In this document: one piece after another, positions 1-6,648 of the stretch
Position numbering within the stretch: the first letter of the stretch is position 1
How the letters are laid out: every line of letters starts with the position of its first letter
Assembly: GCA_910585565.1 (NCBI GenBank)
Contig: CAJUFC010000058.1
Location: 1-8,225 of the forward strand
Length of the DNA: 8,225 bases
Origin: an uncultured Eggerthellaceae bacterium
GTDB lineage: Bacteria > Actinomycetota > Coriobacteriia > Coriobacteriales > Eggerthellaceae
Reading direction: 5' to 3'
Program-made: the position numbers and the translations under genes
The notes under the pieces: model-generated
Seen by the model: only the letters and a program-made list of their open reading frames with translations
The model's database searches: none
What the model was told of the DNA's origin: nothing

Positions 1-92
1 ACGACGAGCTTCTCCTCGGTGTTCATAGATGCGCCAGGCGATTGCTCCCCGTCGCGCAGCGTCGTGTCGAAAATGTCTATCTTGCGTGTCAT
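1..92 (-). CDS. leuA: 2-isopropylmalate synthase, N-terminal fragment (3' end outside window)
   Basis: Only the first 30 codons and part of the next lie in the window. The peptide starts MTRKIDIFDTTLRDGEQSPG and continues ASMNTEEKLV. DTTLRDGEQ (residues 9-17) is the signature of the DRE-TIM metallolyase family; D14 and its neighbours help bind the divalent metal and the 2-oxo acid. The SPGASMNTEEKL stretch is typical of LeuA, which condenses acetyl-CoA with 2-oxoisovalerate in the first committed step of leucine synthesis. The start at 92 is chosen because AAGGGGG lies 4 nt upstream and the signature begins a few residues in; the internal Met23 (position 26) would lose it. Homocitrate or citramalate synthase share the signature and cannot be fully excluded from 30 residues, but the neighbouring ilv genes, which make the LeuA substrate, favour leuA. 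It lies 153 bp downstream of serA. Confidence 0.87.
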   Translation of the reverse strand, partial: MTRKIDIFDTTLRDGEQSPGASMNTEEKLV

Positions 93-245
93 CGTTCCCC
101 CTTGTCGATGGTCGATCTGTCGTTGTCGCTTGCAAAAGCGCTGATCGCACGTGCACGCCCCCGTGTCGACGCGCGCTTGCGCTCAGGACCTGCTCGCACG
201 GCGATGCCAAGCGTCGCGAGCGGCAGCCCCCCTCCCCTCGTCCGC
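93..245 (-). other. serA-leuA intergenic region, no gene seen
   Basis: These 153 bp hold no credible ORF, no stem followed by a U-tract and no obvious promoter. Visible structure is limited: GCACGTGC is a perfect 8-bp palindrome at 147-154, and on the minus strand GCAAGCGC (180-173) can pair with GCGCTTTTGC (141-132), giving eight base pairs with a two-base bulge. No leucine-rich leader peptide of the classical attenuator kind was found. Read-through from serA into leuA is the simplest reading, but a separate leuA promoter cannot be excluded in GC-rich DNA by eye. Confidence 0.4.
97..103 (-). promoter_or_regulatory. Shine-Dalgarno of leuA
   Basis: The minus strand reads AAGGGGG, then AACG, then ATG at 92. 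This site decides the leuA start over the in-frame Met at 26. It resembles the serA site (AAGGGGGAGGC before ATG). Confidence 0.7.
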
Positions 246-1823
246 CTAAAGCGTCAGCCTCCAGGCGTTCTTGAGGTCGATGGCGCCCTCAAGGCGCGCC
301 ACCACGTCATCGGTCACGTCTCCCTCGACGTTCATCCACACGAGCGCGCATTGCTCCTCGGGCTTGGTGCCGATCTGCATCGTCGTGATGTTGATGCCCG
401 CATCCCCCAGGATCGTCCCGATGGTGCCGATGCGGCCCGGGCCGTCGACGTACTCGAAGATGATGGCGTCTTGCGCCGGCGAGATGTCGATGTCGTATCC
501 CATCATCGAGATGATGCGCGGTGCGTTCTCGAGTCCGTACAGCGTCATGGCGAACTCGGACGCGTCGGCCTTGACGCGCACCGCGGACTCGAACCCGCGG
601 GCATCCTCGGCCACTGACGTCACAATCTCGATGCCATGCCGCCGGGCCCGCGCCACGGTGTCCTCGAGCGAGGCGGCCGCGATGTTCTTATAAGAGATGA
701 TGCCATCGAGCAGGCCTGCCGCCAGCATGTCGGGGCTCGACTCCGCCAGCTTGCCCTCGAGCGTCAGCTCGAGCCGCTTGGGGATGCGTCCTAGCACCTC
801 GACGGACATGAGCCCCATGATCCGGCATGCGTTCGCGTACGGGCGCATGTCGTTGATGATTTCGGGCGGCAGCGTGCTGGCATGAATGGCCGTCGGCACG
901 ATCGAGCCCTCCAGGCCCTCCCACACGTATTCGGCGATCTGCTTGCCCGCGCGCACCTGCGCCTCGCGGGTGACCGCGCTGATGTGCGGCGTCAGGATGA
1001 CGTTGTCCAGCTCGTGCAGCGGAGAGTCGAGGCACGGCTCGTCTTCGAAGATGTCGATGGCAGCGGCTGCGATCTTGCCGGCGGCGACGAAGTCGGCCAG
1101 CGATGCGACGTCGTAGATGCCGCCGCGCGCCGAGTTGATGAGCACGACGCCCGTCTTCATCTTGGCGAACTCCTTCGCGCCGAACATGCCGACGGTGTCA
1201 GAGGTGCGCGGCAGGTGCACGGTGATGAAGTCGGCCTGCTCGATCACGGCGTCCATATTTGACAGCAGCTCGATGTCGAGCGCGGATGCGCGCTCCTCCG
1301 AGCAGTACGGGTCATACCCCACAAGGCGCATCCCGAAGGCAGATGCGCGCTCGGCCACCGCCGATCCCACGCGCCCGATGCCGAAGATGGCCAGGGTCTT
1401 GCCGTACAGCTCGGTGCCCATGAAGCAATGGCGCTGCCATCGCCCGTCGTGCACCAAGGCGTTCGCCTGGGGAATCTTGCGCGCTGCGGCCAGCATGAGC
1501 GCCATGGTATGCTCGGCCGCCGAGATGATGTTCGACGACGGCGCATTGCAGACGATAACGTCGTGCTCGGCGGCTGAAGCGATGTCGATGTTGTCCACCG
1601 TGACGCCTGCGCGCCCGATGATCTTAAGGTTCTTTGCGGCATCCAGCAGCTCTTCGGTCACCTTGGTGGCCGAGCGGATGATGAGCGCATCATAAGGCTC
1701 GATGGCCTCCACCAGCTCCTGGGATGACAGCCCGAGCTTGACGTCCACCTCGTACCCACGTCCCTCAAGGGCCGAGATCGCCTCGTCGGCGACCTCCTCG
1801 ACAACGAGAACCTTCTTGGTCAT
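246..1823 (-). CDS. serA: D-3-phosphoglycerate dehydrogenase (long, ACT-containing form)
   Basis: This 525-residue enzyme oxidises 3-phosphoglycerate to 3-phosphohydroxypyruvate with NAD, the first step of serine synthesis in the cytosol. The length fits the long form with both an allosteric substrate-binding (ASB) domain and an ACT domain. The nucleotide-binding glycines are in FGIGRVG (147-153), followed by the adenine-ribose acidic residue D171 (GYDPY). The catalytic set expected for the family is present: R233 (SARGG), E262 (FEDEP) and H280 (TPH). The ASB-like region spans about 320-445. The ACT domain (about 453-525) contains DGPGRIGTIGTILGDAGINI, the usual serine-binding type of loop. 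After H280 the sequence is ISAVTREAQ rather than the usual LGASTxEAQ. The start is supported by AAGGGGGAGGC directly before ATG. It follows serC by 102 bp containing strong hairpins. Feedback inhibition by serine is inferred from the ACT domain. Confidence 0.96.
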   Translation of the reverse strand: MTKKVLVVEEVADEAISALEGRGYEVDVKLGLSSQELVEAIEPYDALIIRSATKVTEELLDAAKNLKIIGRAGVTVDNIDIASAAEHDVIVCNAPSSNIISAAEHTMALMLAAARKIPQANALVHDGRWQRHCFMGTELYGKTLAIFGIGRVGSAVAERASAFGMRLVGYDPYCSEERASALDIELLSNMDAVIEQADFITVHLPRTSDTVGMFGAKEFAKMKTGVVLINSARGGIYDVASLADFVAAGKIAAAAIDIFEDEPCLDSPLHELDNVILTPHISAVTREAQVRAGKQIAEYVWEGLEGSIVPTAIHASTLPPEIINDMRPYANACRIMGLMSVEVLGRIPKRLELTLEGKLAESSPDMLAAGLLDGIISYKNIAAASLEDTVARARRHGIEIVTSVAEDARGFESAVRVKADASEFAMTLYGLENAPRIISMMGYDIDISPAQDAIIFEYVDGPGRIGTIGTILGDAGINITTMQIGTKPEEQCALVWMNVEGDVTDDVVARLEGAIDLKNAWRLTL

Positions 1824-1856
1824 GCCTCCCCCTTCGCTTGTCGCGACACTCTCATC

Positions 1857-1872
1857 GGCGCGGATGCGCGCC
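1857..1872 (-). repeat. Short inverted repeat upstream of serA (hairpin 2)
   Basis: On the minus strand GGCGCG, loop CATC, CGCGCC form a perfect 6-bp stem, 33 bp upstream of the serA start. Its central GCGCATCCGC (1869-1860) is the exact reverse complement of the GCGGATGCGC in the larger hairpin just upstream, so the two hairpins can pair with each other instead of with themselves. No U-tract follows. Confidence 0.5.
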
Positions 1873-1878
1873 CGTTGC

Positions 1879-1917
1879 GCTCTGGCACGCGGCGGCGCAT
1901 CCGCCCCGCGCCAGAGC
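1879..1917 (-). repeat. Strong 39-nt hairpin between serC and serA (hairpin 1)
   Basis: On the minus strand the left arm GCTCTGGCGCGGGGCGG (1917-1901) pairs with the right arm CCGCCGCGTGCCAGAGC (1895-1879) around the loop ATGCG. This gives 17 stem positions with one G-G mismatch and one G-U pair; the outer 8 and inner 5 pairs are perfect. It begins 8 nt after the serC stop codon. No U-run follows on either strand, so it is not a standard intrinsic terminator. It could stabilise or mark a processed 3' end of the upstream mRNA, or take part in attenuation ahead of serA. The structure is seen in the sequence; the role is inference. Confidence 0.65.
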
Positions 1918-1925
1918 CTGTGCCT

Positions 1926-3008
1926 TTAGCTGTGAGCCTTCTCGAATGCAGCCATGAACTCCACGAGCGCCTCGACGCCCTCCTTCGGCATGGCGTTGTA
2001 GATGCTCGCCCGCATGCCGCCGACGCTGCGGTGCCCCTTGATCGACTCGATGCGGTGGTCCTTCGCCTCGGCGACGAACAGCGCATCCAGCTCGGCATCC
2101 CTCGTCACGAACGGGACGTTCATGAGCGAGCGGCAGTCCTTCCGGGCCGTCCCCGTAAACAAGCTCGACTGGTCGAGGAAGTCATAGAGGATAGCGGCCT
2201 TCTCCTCGTTGATCCGCTGCATGGCACCCAGGCCACCCAGGCCCTTGAGCCACTTGAAGACGAGTCCACAGACGTAGATGCCCCAGCACGGCGGCGTGTT
2301 CGACAACGAGCCGGCCTGGGCCTGCGTGATGTAGCGCATGATGGTGGGCGTCTGTGGGTTGACGTCCTCGCGCACGAGGTCGTCGCGCACGATGACGATG
2401 ACCACGCCCGCCGGCCCCACGTTCTTCTGTACGCCGCCATAGATCAGCCCGTAGTCTGAGACGTCCAAAGGCTCGGACAGAAACATCGAGGACACGTCGC
2501 TTACCAGCGGGATGTCGCCTGTGTCAGGCAGCTTGGGATAGCGCGTGCCATAGATCGTCTCGTTCTGGCAGATGTAGACGTAGTCGGCGTCCGGCCTGAA
2601 CGCAAGGCCGTCGACGTCGGGCACGTACGAGAAGTTCTCGTCCTCGGAAGAGGCCACGCACGCCGCGTCCCCATACAGCTTCGCCTCCTTGAAGGCCTTC
2701 TTGGACCACGAGCCTGACACGATGTAGTCAGCCTTGCCATTGCGCATGAGATTCATCGGGATGGCCGCGAACTGCTGCGTGGCGCCGCCCTGCAAGAACA
2801 GCACGTGATAGTTGTCCGGAATCTCCATGAGGTCGCGCAGGTCTGCCTCTGCCTCCTTGATGATGCCGTCGAAGGCCGCCGAGCGATGGGACATCTCCAT
2901 GACGGACATGCCGCATCCGTTGTAGTCGAGCATGCCGGATTGCGCCTCGCGCAGGACCTCTTCGGGCAGGACGGCCGGACCGGCAGAAAAGTTGTAGACA
3001 CGCGACAT
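1926..3008 (-). CDS. serC: Phosphoserine aminotransferase
   Basis: This 360-residue, PLP-dependent class-V aminotransferase converts 3-phosphohydroxypyruvate and glutamate to O-phosphoserine and 2-oxoglutarate, taking the product of SerA. It may also serve the 4-phosphohydroxythreonine step of pyridoxine synthesis, as known for SerC in other bacteria. Recognisable parts are the N-terminal YNFSAGPAVLP (5-15), H41-R42 (MSHRS) for substrate binding, the GGATQQF cofactor-phosphate loop (74-80), W101 (GSWSKKA), D171 (VSDVSS), the Schiff-base lysine K195 in GGVQKNVGP, and the C-terminal GHRSVGGMRASIYNA (325-339) that closes the phosphate site. The length matches the family. AAAGGAG (3022-3016) lies 7 nt before the ATG. 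It is 219 bp from ilvC, the widest gap in the window, and has promoter-like sequence upstream, so it may start a separate serC-serA transcript. Confidence 0.96.
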   Translation of the reverse strand: MSRVYNFSAGPAVLPEEVLREAQSGMLDYNGCGMSVMEMSHRSAAFDGIIKEAEADLRDLMEIPDNYHVLFLQGGATQQFAAIPMNLMRNGKADYIVSGSWSKKAFKEAKLYGDAACVASSEDENFSYVPDVDGLAFRPDADYVYICQNETIYGTRYPKLPDTGDIPLVSDVSSMFLSEPLDVSDYGLIYGGVQKNVGPAGVVIVIVRDDLVREDVNPQTPTIMRYITQAQAGSLSNTPPCWGIYVCGLVFKWLKGLGGLGAMQRINEEKAAILYDFLDQSSLFTGTARKDCRSLMNVPFVTRDAELDALFVAEAKDHRIESIKGHRSVGGMRASIYNAMPKEGVEALVEFMAAFEKAHS

Positions 3009-3047
3009 CGATGAACTCCTTTATTGAGATGCAATACCGTTGTTGAT

Positions 3048-3061
3048 GAGATTCTAATCTC
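3048..3061 (-). promoter_or_regulatory. 14-bp palindrome overlapping the putative serC -10 box (possible operator)
   Basis: GAGATT-AG-AATCTC on the minus strand is a perfect inverted repeat with a 2-bp centre. It covers the candidate -10 hexamer TAGAAT and lies 40-53 bp upstream of the serC start. A palindrome over a -10 box is a common operator position, but this could be chance in an AT-rich patch. No known regulator site is recognised. Confidence 0.3.
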
Positions 3062-3077
3062 TAATGAAAACCCTCAA
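3051..3077 (-). promoter_or_regulatory. Candidate promoter for serC-serA
   Basis: On the minus strand TTGAGG (3077-3072) and TAGAAT (3056-3051) resemble sigma-70 -35 and -10 boxes with a short 15-bp spacer. They sit in a stretch of about 60 bp that is clearly more AT-rich than the rest of the window, 43-69 bp upstream of the serC start. The short spacer and imperfect hexamers keep confidence low. An internal promoter here would explain the wide ilvC-serC gap. Confidence 0.35.
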
Positions 3078-3216
3078 ACCTCGCGAATCGACAAAAGCCA
3101 GCGAGAAGCCACGAGGTGCCGATGATTGGCGCGTCAGCCACACAGACAGCCTTCGTGCTGCTGGCGGCAAGCCTGAAAGCGTCGAGCGCCAAGCCTCGAG
3201 GCTCCGCAGCGAGCAG
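3064..3216 (-). other. ilvC-serC spacer, no convincing gene
   Basis: Between the ilvC 3' hairpin and the serC promoter region lie about 150 bp without a supported gene. On the minus strand a 53-codon frame runs from an ATG at 3222 to a TAG at 3061, but it has no good Shine-Dalgarno, begins inside the ilvC hairpin, and its product (MPLLAAEPRGLALDAF at the N-terminus) is not recognised. The neighbouring minus-strand frame is also free of stops across much of the segment, as is one plus-strand frame. It contains the 12-bp palindrome at 3192-3203 and an imperfect direct repeat (TCGTGGCTT, TCGCTGGCTT). It may be plain spacer, a long 3' UTR or a dispersed repeat. Confidence 0.35.
3192..3203. repeat. 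12-bp perfect palindrome
   Basis: AGCCTCGAGGCT is fully self-complementary and lies 25 to 36 bp past the ilvC stop codon in the ilvC-serC spacer. With no loop it is more plausible as a protein site or a chance palindrome than as an RNA hairpin. Confidence 0.35.
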
Positions 3217-3227
3217 GGGCATCGGAC

Positions 3228-4223
<996 letters not shown>

Positions 4224-4286
4224 GGTTCCAAACGTCCTTTCTCTCGGTCTTTTCGACCACGCAACGCGCAGCCGGCTGTTCCTGCG

Positions 4287-4769
4287 CTATTCCTTCGTAT
4301 GGCGCGAAATCGCGATCTTGCCCGTGCGCACCGTCTCCTTTATCCCATAGGACCGAAGCAGGTCCTCAAGGCCCTTGAGCTTCGAGCCGTCTCCGGTCGC
4401 CTCGATGGTGAGCGAGCTGCGCCCCACGTTGACGATCTTGGCACGGAAGATGTTGGCGATCTCGATGATCTCGTTGCGCCGCTCGGGGCTGGCGTTCACT
4501 TTGTACAGCACCAGCTCGCGCTCGACGGCGTCCTCGGAGGTGAGGTCGGTGATCTTGTGGACGCTGATCAGCTTGTGCAGCTGCTTGGTGATCTGCTCGT
4601 AGGCGACCTCGTCAGCGTTGACGATGGCCGTGAGGCGCGACATCGTGGGATCTTCGGTCGGGCCGACCGACAGCGACTCGATGTTGAAGCCGCGCCTCGA
4701 GATGAGCCCCGTCACGCGGGACAAGACGCCCGGCTTGTTCTCCACGAGAACCGAAAGCACATGCCTCAT
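4287..4769 (-). CDS. ilvN: Acetolactate synthase, small (regulatory) subunit
   Basis: This 160-residue protein activates the IlvB catalytic subunit and makes it sensitive to end-product inhibition. The N-terminal ACT domain (about 3-76) has ENKPGVLSRVTGLISRRGFN at 10-29; N11, G14 and N29 match the positions known in E. coli IlvH to matter for valine feedback, so valine-sensitive control is likely. The C-terminal domain (about 80-158) includes GRSSLTIEATGD and ends in ISRHTKE. The length matches the IlvH/IlvN long form; E. coli calls its isozyme III subunit IlvH, so ilvH is an equally valid name. The ATG is 3 bp after the ilvB stop, and its Shine-Dalgarno (GGGGAGG) lies within the last ilvB codons, which points to translational coupling and equal subunit supply. 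Confidence 0.96.
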   Translation of the reverse strand: MRHVLSVLVENKPGVLSRVTGLISRRGFNIESLSVGPTEDPTMSRLTAIVNADEVAYEQITKQLHKLISVHKITDLTSEDAVERELVLYKVNASPERRNEIIEIANIFRAKIVNVGRSSLTIEATGDGSKLKGLEDLLRSYGIKETVRTGKIAISRHTKE

Positions 4770-4772
4770 CGC

Positions 4773-6608
4773 CTACCTCCCCTCTGCGGTCAGCACGTCG
4801 GTGCGCACCGCCCCCACCGCAACATCGATGGCGCCCATGACGTTGTCGAGGGCAGCCCCTGGCGCCACCATGGGGTAGACGTTCTGCTCGGGCGATATCG
4901 CGACATCGAGCAGATAGGGGCCCTCAGAGGCCAGCATGCGCTCGATGGCGCGTGGCACCTCCCCAGGGCGCACCACGCGCTCGCCCTGCCAGCCGTATGC
5001 GTCAGCCAGCTTCACGAAGTCGGGGTTGGCATCCAGCAGCGTCTCTGAGTAGCGCTGGTCGTAGAACAGCTTCTGCCACTGGTGCACCATGCCCAGCGCC
5101 CGGTTGTCGAGTATCAGCACCTTCACGGGCACGCCATTGATGGCGGCCGTGGCCATCTCTTGCGAGTTCATCTGGAACGACCCGTCCCCTGCCACGCAGA
5201 CGACGGTCTTCCCAGGCTCGGCGATGGCTGCCCCGATCGCAGCCGGGAAGCCAAATCCCATCGTCCCCAAGCCGCCCGAGGACAGGAAGCTGCGCGGCAC
5301 CTCGCGGTCGATGAACTGGTGCGCCCACATCTGGTGCTGCCCCACTTCGGTCACGACGATGGAGGCCTCAGGGTCCAGCTGGCGCGAGAGCTCCTTCATG
5401 ACGAGCTCGGGCACGATCTCGGCATCTGCATCGTCCACCGACGCATGGTAGAACGGATAGCGCTTGCGCCAGGCGTCGATCTCGCCGAGCCATTGAGCCG
5501 TCTGGGGCGTTGCCCCGTCTTTCTCCAGCTGCCCGACGAGCCCTTCCAGCACGCTTTTGAGGTCGCCCACGATGGGTACCTGCGCCTCGCGCACCTTGCC
5601 GATCTCAGCCGGGTCGATGTCGATGTGGATGACGTCGGCATGGGGCGCGAACTCGGAGAGAAGCCCCGTCACACGGTCAGAGAAGCGGGCGCCTGACGCG
5701 ATGATGAGGTCGCTTTCCGTCATGGCGAGGTTGGAGTACTTGGCGCCATGCATGCCCACCGGCCCCAGGCACAGCGGATGCGACGACGGGAAGGCCCCTT
5801 TGCCCATGAGAGTCGTGACGACGGGAACCTGCATCAGCTCCGCGAGCCGAATGAGCTCAGGCGATGCCTCCGAAGACACGATGCCGCCGCCGACGTACAA
5901 GACGGGTCGCTCGGCCGCCTCGATGAGCTTGGCCGCTGCGCGTATCTGCTTGGCGTTGCCGCGATACGTCGGCTTGTAGGAAGGGATGTTCACCTCGTCG
6001 GGATACTCGAAGGTCATCATCGATCCCGCTAGGTCGGACGGCACGTCGATGAGCACCGGACCAGGTCGTCCGGTCGAGGCGATGTGGAACGCCTCGCGCA
6101 TCGTCGTCGTCAGCTCGTCAGTCGACTGCAGGAGATAGGAATGCTTGACGACGGGCATCGTGATGCCCACGATGTCAGACTCCTGGAACGAGTCGGTGCC
6201 GATCACCGGGCGCGGCACCTGGCCGGTGATGACGACGAGCGGCACCGAGTCCATGTAGGCCGTGGCGATGCCGGTCACGGTATTGGTAGCGCCCGGGCCG
6301 CTCGTCACGATGGCCACGCCCGGCCTGCCCGTGGCACGCGCATAGCCGTCAGCCATGTGCACGGCCCCTTGCTCGTGGCGCGCCAGCACGTGCCTCAGCT
6401 GGGTCGAGTCGTAGAGCGCGTCGTATATCCGTATGGCCTGGCCGCCTGGATACCCAAAGACCACCTCAACGCCCTCGGCCTCGAGAGACGCGACGATGGC
6501 CTCAGCGCCCAGCATCGTGGCACCCTGCTTGGGCGTCTTCGACCCCAACCCGCGCGGGGCCCCTATCGTGGCCGCGTTGCGGCGCTGCCTCGTTTCGCCC
6601 TCTGTCAT
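4773..6608 (-). CDS. ilvB: Acetolactate synthase, large (catalytic) subunit
   Basis: This 611-residue, thiamine-diphosphate and FAD enzyme joins two pyruvates to 2-acetolactate, or pyruvate and 2-oxobutyrate to 2-aceto-2-hydroxybutyrate. E79 (RHEQGA) is the proton-relay glutamate of the N-terminal TPP domain. The central FAD-type domain spans about 215-360. The C-terminal TPP domain has GDGSF (474-478) and, about 25 residues later, LDNRALGMVHQWQ; D475 and N502 are the expected magnesium ligands, and the usual NN pair is DN here. W511 matches the tryptophan linked to herbicide sensitivity in other enzymes. The frame stays open 54 codons further upstream, into ilvD, but AGGAGGTGA 4 nt before the ATG at 6608 fixes the start. 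A basic tail of about 31 residues precedes the usual family start at M32 (MLGAEAIV). It forms a coupled pair with ilvN, 3 bp downstream. Confidence 0.96.
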   Translation of the reverse strand: MTEGETRQRRNAATIGAPRGLGSKTPKQGATMLGAEAIVASLEAEGVEVVFGYPGGQAIRIYDALYDSTQLRHVLARHEQGAVHMADGYARATGRPGVAIVTSGPGATNTVTGIATAYMDSVPLVVITGQVPRPVIGTDSFQESDIVGITMPVVKHSYLLQSTDELTTTMREAFHIASTGRPGPVLIDVPSDLAGSMMTFEYPDEVNIPSYKPTYRGNAKQIRAAAKLIEAAERPVLYVGGGIVSSEASPELIRLAELMQVPVVTTLMGKGAFPSSHPLCLGPVGMHGAKYSNLAMTESDLIIASGARFSDRVTGLLSEFAPHADVIHIDIDPAEIGKVREAQVPIVGDLKSVLEGLVGQLEKDGATPQTAQWLGEIDAWRKRYPFYHASVDDADAEIVPELVMKELSRQLDPEASIVVTEVGQHQMWAHQFIDREVPRSFLSSGGLGTMGFGFPAAIGAAIAEPGKTVVCVAGDGSFQMNSQEMATAAINGVPVKVLILDNRALGMVHQWQKLFYDQRYSETLLDANPDFVKLADAYGWQGERVVRPGEVPRAIERMLASEGPYLLDVAISPEQNVYPMVAPGAALDNVMGAIDVAVGAVRTDVLTAEGR

Positions 6609-6612
6609 ATCC

Positions 6613-6621
6613 TCACCTCCT
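6613..6621 (-). promoter_or_regulatory. Consensus Shine-Dalgarno of ilvB, partly inside a small stem
   Basis: AGGAGGTGA is a near-perfect match to the 16S rRNA tail and selects the ilvB start at 6608 over the longer open frame. On the minus strand CACCT (6629-6625) can pair with AGGTG (6618-6614) over a 6-nt loop, hiding half of the site. A 5-bp stem is weak, so an effect on translation is only possible, not shown. Confidence 0.75.
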
Positions 6622-6648
6622 GGTAGGTGCCAATGATGAATGGCCTGC

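Noticed and set aside
93..245. Leucine leader-peptide attenuator before leuA
   Set aside because: No short ORF with a run of leucine codons and no terminator/antiterminator pair with a U-tract was found.
42..617. Plus-strand frame of 191 codons across the leuA start and serA end
   Set aside because: It is antisense to two clear genes, has low-complexity D/R/H/A-rich composition and no domain signature.
3009..3227. T-box or other riboswitch upstream of serC
   Set aside because: No T-box sequence (TGGAACCGCG-like) and no other leader consensus that I know of is visible.
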